Under the pieces are notes generated by a model. That model saw nothing but the letters and a program-made list of their open reading frames with translations. It did not search any database and was not told where the DNA came from. From Balamuthia mandrillaris (taxonomy: Eukaryota; Discosea; Longamoebia; Balamuthiidae): 21,650 bases of DNA. This document shows positions 8,980 to 18,020 of the stretch, one piece after another. Positions within the stretch are counted from its first letter, which is position 1. Each line of letters starts with the position of its first letter. The position numbers were made by a program, and so were the translations under genes. The stretch covers positions 1 to 21,650 of the forward strand of contig JAVKOQ010000646.1 of assembly GCA_031835245.1 (NCBI GenBank), in the 5' to 3' direction.

Positions 8980-11912
8980 TTACTTGTATTTGAACTTGAC
9001 AACCACCAGGTAGCTGATAACAATCTGCAAAAAATGTTAGAACTTGCCACTCATTGAAACTGCAATCTAACATACCTGGGCGACATCATAAACAATAAAC
9101 TCATTGTACAAAAGACTTCCAGATGTACCAGTTGCGGCTGGTTTTCCAAGAGGAATCAACATTCCATCATTTCTGCAGAACAAAAGAAAATATAAGCGAA
9201 AACTAAGAGTGAACGAACTGCGCTACTAAATATACGTTGTCACTGCTTCAGCCGGATCGGGACCTGTGGCGCCACAACCTTTGGTGCTATGATAACCGGA
9301 TGGGGCTTGATCCATATATTCTGCTTGCAAGCAATCATATGTATTTCCTAAAGCAACACGAGATAACAGCATCACTCCCTACTTTCCAAAAGCAAAAAAA
9401 GTTAAAGCAAAGGTACAACTTCGAGTAGAGGTTCAACAATTGAATCGTACAATTGGATTGGAACGGCTACTGTGGCAATAATTTGCACTCTTGGTCACCA
9501 TATCAGCAAAATAAACTGATAAATATCAAATAAAATTAACTTCACTCAAAACAAAGAAACATAAACTCAGAAGGAACTGACGTACCCCCTTTTCCAAACA
9601 TGTAGCCAGTAACAGGGGCTTCTGGGGGAGCAATCCGAAGGCCTTGAGACAGAATGCCAACGTAATTAGTCAACCGTGACCCATGCCATAAAAGCTGATG
9701 GTTATGAAGTGAGGCGTAATTAGCAAAACGCTCATGCTCTCCAGCTCGTTGCACAGAAAAGAGAGAATCCAGCTCTAAAGTATAGCTGGTATGTGTAGGG
9801 GCATGGGTGTTCCGGATATAACTAAGGTGACATAAAAAACAAATATGGTTAATGGCATACTTGGCAAAAAAAAATTCGCCTACTCACAGACTGATGCGCT
9901 TATAATCTTCAGAAGTTTCGGAAATTGGCACAAGAACAGTGTTAAGGGCTTTATAAGAGCTGTCAATGGGATTTTCATCTGAAGTTGTTGAACCTTTCAG
10001 AAGATTTGTGGCAATTTCTATATCTCCTAATGCCTGTGTTCAACAAGTAGCAACGTGTTAGCTTCATATAGTTAAGAGATGAACATGCGCCGGCTTTGAT
10101 ACCTCTAACATTGCCATCTTCTTTTGCATCATCTTTGTCGTAGAAATAAGTGGTGGTCTATTCATTCCAAAGTCGTGAGGTATGAGGGAGTAAAAGTCAT
10201 TGGTCAGATTGGTAAGCTTCGATTTGTCAACTGGTTTCGTCCCAAGCACTTTCTCCAATTTTTTGAGCACTTTGTAGCCTTTGTCAATATGAGACTTCTT
10301 AAGCTTGCCCAATGGCATCTTGTTGATGTCAAACTCCATCTCTACCAAAGTGTCTTGCATCATGTTAAGGTTGCAAATCAATTGTATAAGCTTTTGAACA
10401 GACTCATCCAGTTGACTCTCGGGAATTTTTGAGTTTGTTTTGGTTTGAAGTGCCTTCTTTTGTTTTTCTACTAAGTCCTCCTTGATTGAAAAGCAAGCGT
10501 CAAGAAAATGTTTTCCCAAGCAAATACTTATGTTGAAGTATACGTACAGTGTCGCTGTTATCTGAACCAAAGTCACGTTCAACCATTATGTATTTTCCCT
10601 TCACCCGTTTGAAGTTATCACGGTCCTCCCAGTCGTTACCTGTCTTGCTAGAAAACCTGTGCCCATCACGGATTGTTAACCTTTGAAGAAGTGCCACGTG
10701 TACATTGTTTTGTTAACGAGAAATGATAATAAATACTTGGATTCAAAGGTGGCTTTGGCATTGCTAAGACTACTGCACTGCTCAAGCTTGCTTTGGCCCT
10801 TCGCCCCAACTGATCAGTGATTGTCGAGTCAGATCGATACTAATGATTAGAAGAAACAGCTGTACTCTACCCCGTCCCCAACGTGTCCAAACTGCCCAGC
10901 CGTTTTTGGTATCTTTCTCCAGCAGTTGAATGGCATAAAACTTGTTATGACCTTTAATACTGTAGGAAATATCGGTCTGAAGACGATGAGAATGTGCACT
11001 TTTGTCTAAAGAAAGAAGAAGAAAGAAAACAGGAAGGTAGAATACTTGATTTAACATAACGTCATAGATATCATTCCCTTCTTCCAATACATGGTACTGA
11101 AGAGAGCAAGTGTGCTGGGTTATTACAAGTCACATGCAGGTAGAGAGTAGTAAGGAGAACAAACCGCTTGTTGTACATGATCCGGCAAATAAGGGTCTAC
11201 TGCGGCTCTCCCTTTCTTGATAACCTTGATCTTTTTACCTTTGGACTCGTTGCTGGTACTACTCTTTTTCTGGGACTGGTTACTCCCCTCCTCGGGCTCT
11301 TCTGAATCTTCTTGCTCTGACTCTTGGCTCGCTATTTTTCTCTTTCTCTTTGCAAGTCCTGAGTGGGAGAGGGGGGGGGAGAGAAGTGTGAGGTTGAACA
11401 AGAAGGCCTCCAAGTAAATGGCACGTACGCTTCTTAGGCTTTGGCTTCTATCCGACGCGTTCGATGGGAGAGAGAAGAGGGTCAAAAGTAAGAGAAAGCC
11501 CTTACATGTTGGCAAAAAAGATCAAGTTACCGCAAACACGTAATGTTCATCAGAGAGCTGCAGCTGTCCGGCCTTAATACAGTCCTCCACCCAGGCCTCA
11601 GCAAGGCACGGCAGGTCTAGTTCTTTCGCTTTCTCAATAATAGCTGACTTGTCCTTCGCTAAACACACAACGTAGTGCACCTGCCCACGGGCCACCGCGT
11701 CAAAGCGTGAGAAGGGAAAGCGGGGAAGAGAAGCAGGCAACAAAGAAACGGTGAAAGGCAAGCTGGGTTACCTTCTCGGTGATGTTCTCCACGCAGCAAC
11801 CGCCTTCCTTTGTTATGTCATCAATCAAAGAGTCTCGCACTTTCTTGGTGAAGCTTCCAGACGACACATTAACAAAAAGGCTGCGGAAAACGCCGCCATT
11901 CTTGGTGGTCAT
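8980..11912 (-). CDS. PARP: Poly(ADP-ribose) polymerase (BRCT-WGR-PARP_reg-PARP_cat)
   Basis: Nuclear DNA-damage sensor that makes poly(ADP-ribose) from NAD+. Exons: 11912-11772, 11680-11531, 11447-11429, 11358-11165, 11096-11046, 10976-10871, 10809-10737, 10656-10548, 10480-10103, 10033-9888, 9821-9586, 9515-9451, 9378-9236, 9172-9076, 9024-8980; all phases agree, 650 residues. BRCT spans about 1-97 ([14 protein letters not shown]). A Lys-rich then acidic linker follows to about 160. The WGR domain (about 165-280) has the motif [12 protein letters not shown]. The helical regulatory domain (about 282-420) has [15 protein letters not shown] and [10 protein letters not shown]. The catalytic domain has LLWHGSR (His about 502), [14 protein letters not shown] (Tyr about 536) and [10 protein letters not shown] (Glu about 628). 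The H-Y-E triad is intact, so polymerisation is expected. No N-terminal zinc fingers of the PARP1 type are encoded here. Start is the first ATG. Confidence 0.95.
11429..11447 (-). other. 19-nt microexon of PARP coding for a basic cluster
   Basis: The upstream exon ends in phase 0 and the downstream exon starts in phase 1, so they cannot be joined directly. Between them lies AAGCCAAAGCCTAAGAAGC, with an acceptor ..GGATAG and a strong donor GTACGT. Inserting it restores phase and gives KPKPKKR leading into LAKRKRK, a nuclear-localisation-like stretch right after the BRCT domain. The flanking introns are 83 and 70 nt, of normal size. This is inference from phase and splice sites. Confidence 0.75.
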
Positions 11913-12146
11913 GGCTGCGGCCTTCCTTTTGTTTTCTCTTTCCCTTTCTCTCTTTTTTTTTTTTTTTTGGGGAAGGGAATAGTTTTTTTTTCCTGGAAAA
12001 TATATACAAACGGGGAAATCGTTTCTTCTAAAAACATGTTTGGCACGCCAAAAGAAGAAAAAAAGAAGCGCAGGGCAGGGTGGGGCGGTTTGGCAGACGT
12101 GTGGGGCACTATTCCTGCCAGCGGCGGATGGAGCAGATAGCTGCAG

Positions 12147-12494
12147 CTAGCCCCAATCCAAAACGCCCGAAAAATCATGGCCACCGCCTGGTGGCGGTTG
12201 CATTGATGGAGGAAGCAGCTGTTGCATGCAGCGTTCAGCTTGAGAAGAGTCCTGGGCAACCGGAGAAAGAGGAGGTTCAGATCGTTGTGGCCTCTCGCCT
12301 ACCAGTATCCATACGAGTAAGTAACCAAAGCCAATCTTACTTGGAAGGGCTGTATTACCTTGTCTTACATCACCAAAAGAATCGTAGTGCAATTTTACTT
12401 GCATGCGATGCCTCACAGATTCAAAATGTTGCTTGCGTGCTTCCGGAGTGTCGTTGAACGATCTTTCGCAATAGTCACAGTAATATTTGGGCAT
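12147..12494 (-). CDS. ZMAT5: U11/U12-20K (ZMAT5)-like zinc-finger protein, short form
   Basis: Predicted component of the U11/U12 di-snRNP, which recognises U12-type introns. Exons 12494-12359 and 12298-12147 give 95 residues; the 60-nt intron is GT-AG in phase 1, stop-free and a multiple of three. The N terminus MPKYYCDYCERSFNDTPEAR is a U1-type C2H2 finger (C-x2-C, then H-x5-H in QHFESVRH). The YYCDYCxRSFxD wording fits ZMAT5 better than U1-C, which reads FYCDYC and then T/Y. The C terminus LPPSMQPPPGG followed by a final DWG also resembles the ZMAT5 tail. The CCCH finger found between these parts in animal and plant homologues is missing, so the protein is little over half the usual length. 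The start is the first ATG; an in-frame GTG lies four codons upstream. U1-C remains the alternative. Confidence 0.75.
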   Translation of the reverse strand: MPKYYCDYCERSFNDTPEARKQHFESVRHRMQVKLHYDSFGDVRQGNTALPSKIGFGYLLVWILVGERPQRSEPPLSPVAQDSSQAERCMQQLLPPSMQPPPGGGHDFSGVLDWG

Positions 12495-12773
12495 TCTTGT
12501 GGCCACTCCTTGCAGAGCTTGGCGCCGCCGTGGTGAACGGCATGCACTTCCTCCACTCCCTTCTTTTGTGTGGGCACGTTTTGTGGCCGCGTTGTGCAGG
12601 TTCTATGAGGGGCCATTCGGAGTTGGTAACCCGTTCACGATTGGATGGTAAAACTCCTACCGCTGAGGGTTCACTTTTCGCTGCCTTCGCCCGGCCCATC
12701 CTTATCCTCCCATTCTTTCGTTTTATTCTTTTTTTTCCACTCTCACCGACCACCGCTTATCGCATACTTTACA
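12495..12773. promoter_or_regulatory. Divergent promoter, U11/U12-20K-like gene and eL41
   Basis: 279 bp between divergent start codons. On the eL41 side a long pyrimidine tract (about 12700-12749) precedes the ATG, as expected for a ribosomal-protein 5' leader of the TOP type. An ATTGG (inverted CCAAT) lies near 12636. The transcription start is not determined. The open frames crossing this stretch look like chance frames. Confidence 0.45.
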
Positions 12774-12914
12774 ATGAGAGGCAAGGTATGATATTTACCC
12801 TTTGATTTTTTTACCCTTGGTGTGCTTATCCCCTTTGATATCTTGTAGTGGAAGAAAAAGCGCATGAGGCGCCTTAAGCGCAAGCGGAGAAAGATGAGAC
12901 AGAGAGCCAGGTAA
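12774..12914 (+). CDS. RPL41: 60S ribosomal protein eL41
   Basis: The smallest ribosomal protein, a single basic helix at the intersubunit bridge of the eukaryotic ribosome. Exon 1 (12774-12785) codes only for MRGK. A 63-nt GT-AG intron (12786-12848) follows, then exon 2 (12849-12914) starting WKKKRMRRLKRKRR and ending RQRAR with a TAA stop. The joined 25-residue product differs from the animal protein at only a few places, and the length is identical. It is too short for ordinary ORF calling, but the match over the whole length leaves little doubt. It shares a divergent promoter region with the snRNP protein gene. Confidence 0.97.
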
Positions 12915-13416
12915 AACAATACGCACCGTTTGATTAGGGAGCGTCTGATTTTGGACGGCAAGGCATGGTTCTTTAGCCTTCTAAGGAGTCCTTGGGAAGC
13001 TATGCGAGATGTACGGTGCTCAGCCCTGCAAGATTAGATTCTTCCGCTCAGTTTTGGTTGGAAAGCCACAGGTGAACTACCAGGACTGACGTCAAACGGA
13101 ATCTCTGATGGCCTATGTTCAACCTTTCTACCGGAGTTAGCCGAAACCGTCAGGGAATAAAAAAGAATTGGCTCACAATCTCGGTTTTGTTTTCATTGAT
13201 TTTTGCGTTTTGACTGAACCCCGGCGTGCCTAATCCCGGCTCACGGCTCACGGCTCACCTGACGACTCGAAAGCAACTTGGCGCCCCCTTACAAGATGTT
13301 TCGGGCGGCGTTGGCAGCTCGATCGGCCTGGTAGCCCACTCGGGTTGAGGGCGTTGAAAGGTCTTGTTTCCCCCCAACTGGCCGCAGACAGGGGTGTAAT
13401 CCTCATCGCCTCTGCC
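12915..13416. other. Intergenic region between converging genes, no gene recognised
   Basis: 502 bp between the eL41 stop and the stop of the next minus-strand gene. No convincing coding frame is seen. The left half has a perfect TGACGTCA palindrome (13087-13094). The right half (about 13220-13400) is clearly GC-richer than its surroundings and has a three-copy heptamer. It presumably contains both 3' UTRs; a non-coding RNA is possible but not identified. Confidence 0.5.
13238..13258 (+). repeat. Three tandem copies of GGCTCAC
   Basis: Perfect 7-bp unit repeated three times at the left edge of the GC-rich stretch between eL41 and the next gene. Confidence 0.95.
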
Positions 13417-13902
13417 TTAAACCATAGTAGTATGACACAAATCAATTTTACATGGCGGGGGCTCCTCAGGCAAGATTTGATCTAACTTGTTGGAAATAGC
13501 TTCAATTTCGTCTGGCTCTGGTGCCACTTCCGCTTTGTGCCCTTTGGTCAAGGAGAGTACTTGTGCTAGCTCGCTTGGGTCTTTGAGGTCAGCACTCTTC
13601 CCCTCTGCAACACGATTGAGCTCCCTTGCTGGTCTTGGCAGGAAGCTGCTTTTGCCTGTGCTCGGCGACGTCGTTTGGAGGCAGCTTGTTGTTCTCTTCT
13701 TCTTTGCAGCTTCTTCTTTTTCTCTTCTTCCATTTCCTCCCTTTCTCGTTTTCGACGAAGATAGCGCTCGCGTTTGTAGGCTTTCTTGTCTGGAAAAAAA
13801 AAAAAATAACACTAAACCATGTCGCCGGCGACACCACCCAATTTGCCTGCTCGACAAAAAAAAATTTGTGATGAAACGGCATGTGCACGTGACACGTGAC
13901 AT
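13417..13902 (-). CDS. Unidentified small Lys/Arg-rich protein, structure unresolved
   Basis: I do not recognise this gene. A clear 3' splice site (long T run then CCAG, ending about 13792) precedes an exon that runs to the stop at 13417. Two frames of this exon look protein-like. One is open throughout and ends with DPSELAQVLSLTKG, EPDEIEAISNKLDQIL and PEEPPPCKIDL. The other starts KKAYKRERYLRRKRERE and continues as a very basic charged helix before stopping. A natural protein may use the second frame and then the first, through a 41-nt intron or because of a sequence error. Exon 1 is uncertain; the first in-frame ATG at 13902 would give an intronless 161-residue product that translates the poly-T tract, which is unlikely. 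The basic helix recalls nuclear or RNA-binding proteins, but no family is claimed. Confidence 0.4.
   Translation of the reverse strand: MSRVTCTCRFITNFFLSSRQIGWCRRRHGLVLFFFFSRQESLQTRALSSSKTRKGGNGRREKEEAAKKKRTTSCLQTTSPSTGKSSFLPRPARELNRVAEGKSADLKDPSELAQVLSLTKGHKAEVAPEPDEIEAISNKLDQILPEEPPPCKIDLCHTTMV
13886..13898 (+). promoter_or_regulatory. Two adjacent E-boxes upstream of UVSSA
   Basis: CACGTG occurs twice with one base between (CACGTGACACGTG), about 110-120 bp upstream of the UVSSA start codon and near the expected start of the divergent gene. Palindromic CACGTG is the core site of bHLH and bHLH-ZIP factors. Function is inferred from motif and position only. Confidence 0.45.
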
Positions 13903-14007
13903 AACACTGATGTCGACAAAAATAAGAAGTTTCGAAGAAGCAGCAGCATAGGACGTCAAAAAAGTGTTGTTTTAGCGCTGAGGAATAAGCAAGAAAGTGG
14001 CTTCGGC

Positions 14008-16406
14008 ATGGATATTGACACCAGAAAGCGACTAAGCAGCCTTATTTCAAAAGCAGTCAGGACTGAGGGAAATACTGTTGACCCTCCGCTTTGGAAGGTT
14101 CCATTCTCGAGGTGAATCATAGGCCGTGGCTGACTTGCTGTTTGAATTGCAGGAAATCAAGGGCATAGTCCGCCAGTCCAACCACAACGTTGAGGGTGCG
14201 CATCAATTCCTCTTTCAACATCTCAAGGTCAATCATGCCCAGGTAGGTCAAAACACTTGAAGTTTCTTTGCTTAACAATGTTTAATTGGAGCGCCATCTC
14301 TTTCAAGGTTCGCCTTACCTGCGTGTTGCTGATCCACGAGCTTTTTCTTCGCTCCAAACACTTTCGATTGCTCCTTGTAAAAAATCTGAAGCCCTTTGTG
14401 GAGTTGTCGGTTGGACCCCGAGTAACTCATCCTTTACCACCTCCACTGGATGTCGCAGAACAATTGCGCAGGAAAAGTTTAGAATGTATTGAAGAGTGGC
14501 ATGAGAAACACGGAGCATTTTACAAAGAGCTAAGGGTGACCTTTCAATATCTTCACCATTCCCTGAAGCTTAAGTTTCCAAACGTTCGGGCAGAAAATGA
14601 GCTTCGCTTACGAGGAGAACAAGAACGCAAGGTTTGATTTGATGAACGTATATTCCTCGTTCCTTTTGTGTTGATTCCGATTTCTTATCCCCGACAGGAG
14701 CGGACGCAACAGATTTTGAGAGTCAAGTTTGTACAAACTCTCAAAGAACTTGAAGAGTTCGAGGCGGATATCCTTCACAATCTGGCCGAAATGGAGAATT
14801 GTCTTGAGTTAGTGTTGTCGTCTCATCCTCAGGCACCAGTGCCACTTTTGTTTAACCAAGAAACACTAAAAGAGAAAACAGACCAGGACGAAATACGAAG
14901 CGTAAAAGGAAAGGAAAAAGAAAAAGAAGAACTGCTCGAAACAAGCAAAGAATACAAAGAAGATGAAACGTCTAAACATGAGAACAAAGAAGAAAACGAA
15001 GACACTGATTGGATGGCAGAGTGGGTTTGGGAAGAGGGACTTTTGGAATCACACACATGTGATACGGAAAAAGAAGACAAGACTGAAGATAGCGACATTG
15101 AACCGGAAGAGGAGATACAAGTACACTCGAATTCATCTACTTTTCAACCAGGCACCCTCCCAACCATTCAAAGTCAAGGACTGGGCGGTTCCTTATATCA
15201 GTTGGATCTTAAGGTTGACAAGAAGCTCGACATTATAGATAGCAATCACGTTCTATTTTCAACATTGCACAATAGCCTCAAACTCATTAACAATAGACAC
15301 CTGCCACTCGTTACAAAGTGGAAAGATGTACTCCTACGGCTAGAAGTCAGCACTAGCGATGAAGGAGAGTGTATTGACGGCACCTCTACATTACTTACAC
15401 ACCATCTGCAACAAAGATTGTTACAGAAGGTTGTGGGTTTGTGCAACAGAATGCATGAAGTAAAGAAGCAGTGTAATGTAATTGGAATTAGCGAAAACAC
15501 AGAAGAAGGGGATGAAGAAGGCAACAATGACCAGGGAGTTGAGTTTGAAAAAGTGAACATAAAAGAAGGTTATGAAAAAGACGTTGATATAACAGTTCTC
15601 ATTCCACCAAGCCAAAGCAATACAACCTACAAGCAATCTACAAAACTACAAATGGCCCGGCAACAGCAAATCAACAAAACCAACGAGTATATTAAAAAAA
15701 TGAACTACCAACGACAGCTTCAACAAACCATTGCAAAGGAAACAGCCACAACCCATGAAAATACTTATAAACCCTATTGGGAAAGGTCATTTTTTATACT
15801 CTCTCTTTTCTTCTTTTCTTTTTCATCTGGTTTCCTAAAAGTCAGTTTAACAGACCAAAGGAGGCTCAAGTTATTTCAAGTGAAATTCCTGAAACTGAGT
15901 CTAGAGAAGATATGCTAAAAAGAGCTCCTATAATGCCGTTACAACCTTTTCTTTTATTTTGGGGAAAAGATGAAGTAGAATTAAATCAAAGTGGCATAGA
16001 AAGGTCTCACCGATTTTTAGGCAATGCAGTAAATGGAATTGTAACAACAAAAAAGGTAGACTTTATGTCAATGAGAATGGATATATATAAGACTCCTGTG
16101 GAACCTGTAAAGTGGGTTTGTATTTTTTTTTTGTTTATTAATTCTTTCTAATATCTTTTTTACAAGAGCTGTCGTGCTCCATTGTCTGATGGAACTCTAT
16201 GTCAACGAAAAGATCGTCATACTTGTCCATTTCATGGCTCTATTATTGCTAGAGATAAGAAAGGCAATCCTTCAGAATCACACTTGCAAACATCTAAGCT
16301 TGACTTAACTCCAGCACAAGTATTGTTAAAGCAAAAAAGAAAAGCTCAAGATAAAATTAAAAAACAAACTAACAAAAAAAAGCACAAATTTCAACATCAA
16401 AGATAA
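14008..16406 (+). CDS. UVSSA: UV-stimulated scaffold protein A (UVSSA)
   Basis: Transcription-coupled nucleotide excision repair factor that binds stalled RNA polymerase II with CSA/CSB and brings in TFIIH and USP7. Exons: 14008-14097, 14153-14242, 14308-14631, 14698-15785, 15842-16115, 16167-16406, giving 701 residues against about 709 in human. The VHS-like N-terminal domain (about 1-165) has [34 protein letters not shown] and [10 protein letters not shown] charged, Glu/Lys-rich middle follows, then the segment [17 protein letters not shown] and the acidic patch before [10 protein letters not shown]. The C-terminal DUF2043 part has LFWGK, SHRFLGN and the zinc site C-x9-C-x7-C-x2-H ([19 protein letters not shown] then PFH). 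The last residues are Lys-rich. The acceptor at 15841 is inferred from phase. Base composition changes from balanced to AT-rich inside exon 4. Confidence 0.95.
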
Positions 16407-16993
16407 AATAAACTATTAAAAAATAAATAAAAAGAAAATATATTAAATAAAACTTTTTCAATCTATCACTGGTTATAAAAAAGCATACTCTTTAAATCAT
16501 TAATGCACAATAAAAAAGAAAAAAAAGGATAAGTAATTAGCAAAAAGATTCTGTTTCTTGAAACCTAAGCACAAAACCAAGAATAAAGAAGTAAACCAAG
16601 GAAGAAAAGAGGTTAGAGATGAAAAATTGCTTTTTATTTTCTTACTTAAATTCTAAGCTCAAGAAAGTTCCAGGGAAGGCAAGAAAAATATTTTTATCAT
16701 TTATCATTTACATAAAAGATTAATAATAACACATGTAAGATTGTTGACAGCAAAGAAGAAAAGAAACAAAGAACAAAATGAAGAAAAGGTTTGATAATGT
16801 TAGTAGTGGCCAATATCTTTCTTGTTCAAGTATAAAGTGGAAAAGTTCATTAATTATTTCAGGTTATGAACAATTTTCTTGTTTTCTCTCCTGAAAGATA
16901 AGTAAATATAAAAAGTTGTTTTTTCAAATAGAAACAAGGCAGAAAGCTGATTATTCTAAGAATAAAAAAGTCAGTGCCTAGCATGCAACAAAG
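16407..16993. other. AT-rich region without recognised genes
   Basis: About 590 bp downstream of UVSSA, very AT-rich with A runs and many stops in all frames. It probably includes the UVSSA 3' UTR. I see no coding sequence, RNA gene or long repeat. Confidence 0.6.
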
Positions 16994-17564
16994 ACTAAGT
17001 AGTAGTAATAAGAAGTTTATTTGCTCTGAGAGCAACACCAATCTATACATAAAAAGTAAGCATTGTATATACATAGTGTACTCTTACTTCTCTTACTCCC
17101 TCATCCTCAATGCCTTGTACTAGCACCACTGATTTCTTTGCATTGAACTGAAGTCCCAGAGCATTCACTGCCTCCACTGCTACATTCAATCTTCTCTGAA
17201 GCTCAAATGGATCGCTGGCCACCACTGCCAAGTCATCAGCAAACAGCAAGCAAACATTCCTTGCTTTATCTCCTCTTTCCTTCTCCTCTGCTGCTTGTAG
17301 CTTTCTTGCCACCACTTCAATGTATACATTGAACAAGAATGGAGACAAAACTCCTCCTTGCTTAACTCCTCTTTCCACCAGAAATTCCTTAGAAAGCTGC
17401 CCGTTCATGCGAATAACACTCGTCATACCACAGTACCACTCTGTAATGATACCCACTGCTGCCTCTTCTGCTTCTCTTTTGTGTAATGTCCTTGCCAGTA
17501 TGTCATGGTCGAGCATGTCATATGCCTTGCTGATATCCAACAGAGCAATATAGGTCCTCTCTTT
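16994..17564 (-). mobile_element. LINE fragment, 5'-truncated and internally deleted
   Basis: Minus-strand copy of the same LINE as at 18369-21650. Its 3' UTR (about 16996-17112) is near-identical to 18370-18490. Its upper part (17113-17564) is near-identical to 19688-20140 and encodes reverse transcriptase blocks: DISKAYDMLDHDILARTL, GVKQGGVLSPFLFNVYIE and LLFADDLAVVAS. About 1.2 kb between these parts is missing, with the tetranucleotide CCTT shared at both borders. The 5' end breaks off after the ISKAYD block. High identity to the long copy suggests a young insertion. It cannot encode a working protein. Confidence 0.92.
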
Positions 17565-18020
17565 AATGACAATATGCGATCACTAAGTAGTTGAAGTTTT
17601 TGGGTCACCTTATCTTAAATTCGATGACCACTAATCTCTTGATTGAACTCAAGAATCAAAGGAGAGAAATACCACCTATGTAGGAGTTACAAAGCAAGGC
17701 TCATAAACATATCTTTGTTACTAAGCAATTTGTGCTATTGTGCTGCTTTCACAAGTCCATTCCTTGCAATGGTTAAGTTATGAACACAACCAGGTAAAAA
17801 GCTCTGTTTTCAAGTTCATACTTAAGTGTATTGGAAAGCAACCATTTCTTTCATTATGACTTCCTGTTGACACTCTCTTTGATACTTCCAAATTTTCTCA
17901 CCTTTTTTATTTTCCCCTTTTCCTGGTGACATATTCAAAGCACACACTTTGGTCCACACTCCTTTTCATGTAAATATACCCAGAGTTACTTACATGCCGT
18001 CCCTTTCTTGATCTGCAGGA
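17565..18020. other. AT-rich spacer between LINE fragment and host exons
   Basis: 456 bp without a convincing frame. By position it may hold the 3' UTR of the minus-strand gene ending at 18021. A copy of ACTAAGTAGT at 17582-17591 repeats the sequence at the 3' border of the LINE fragment. Confidence 0.45.

Noticed and set aside
9237-9428. 63-codon plus-strand frame
   Set aside because: It overlaps PARP catalytic exons on the other strand, which encode the conserved VALGN and GYHSTKGCG segments.
13072-13110. Resemblance to helix 8 of SRP RNA (GGTGAAC..CCAGG..AAACGGA)
   Set aside because: The GGAA-type tetraloop and the required pairing are missing, and no Alu-domain motif was found nearby.
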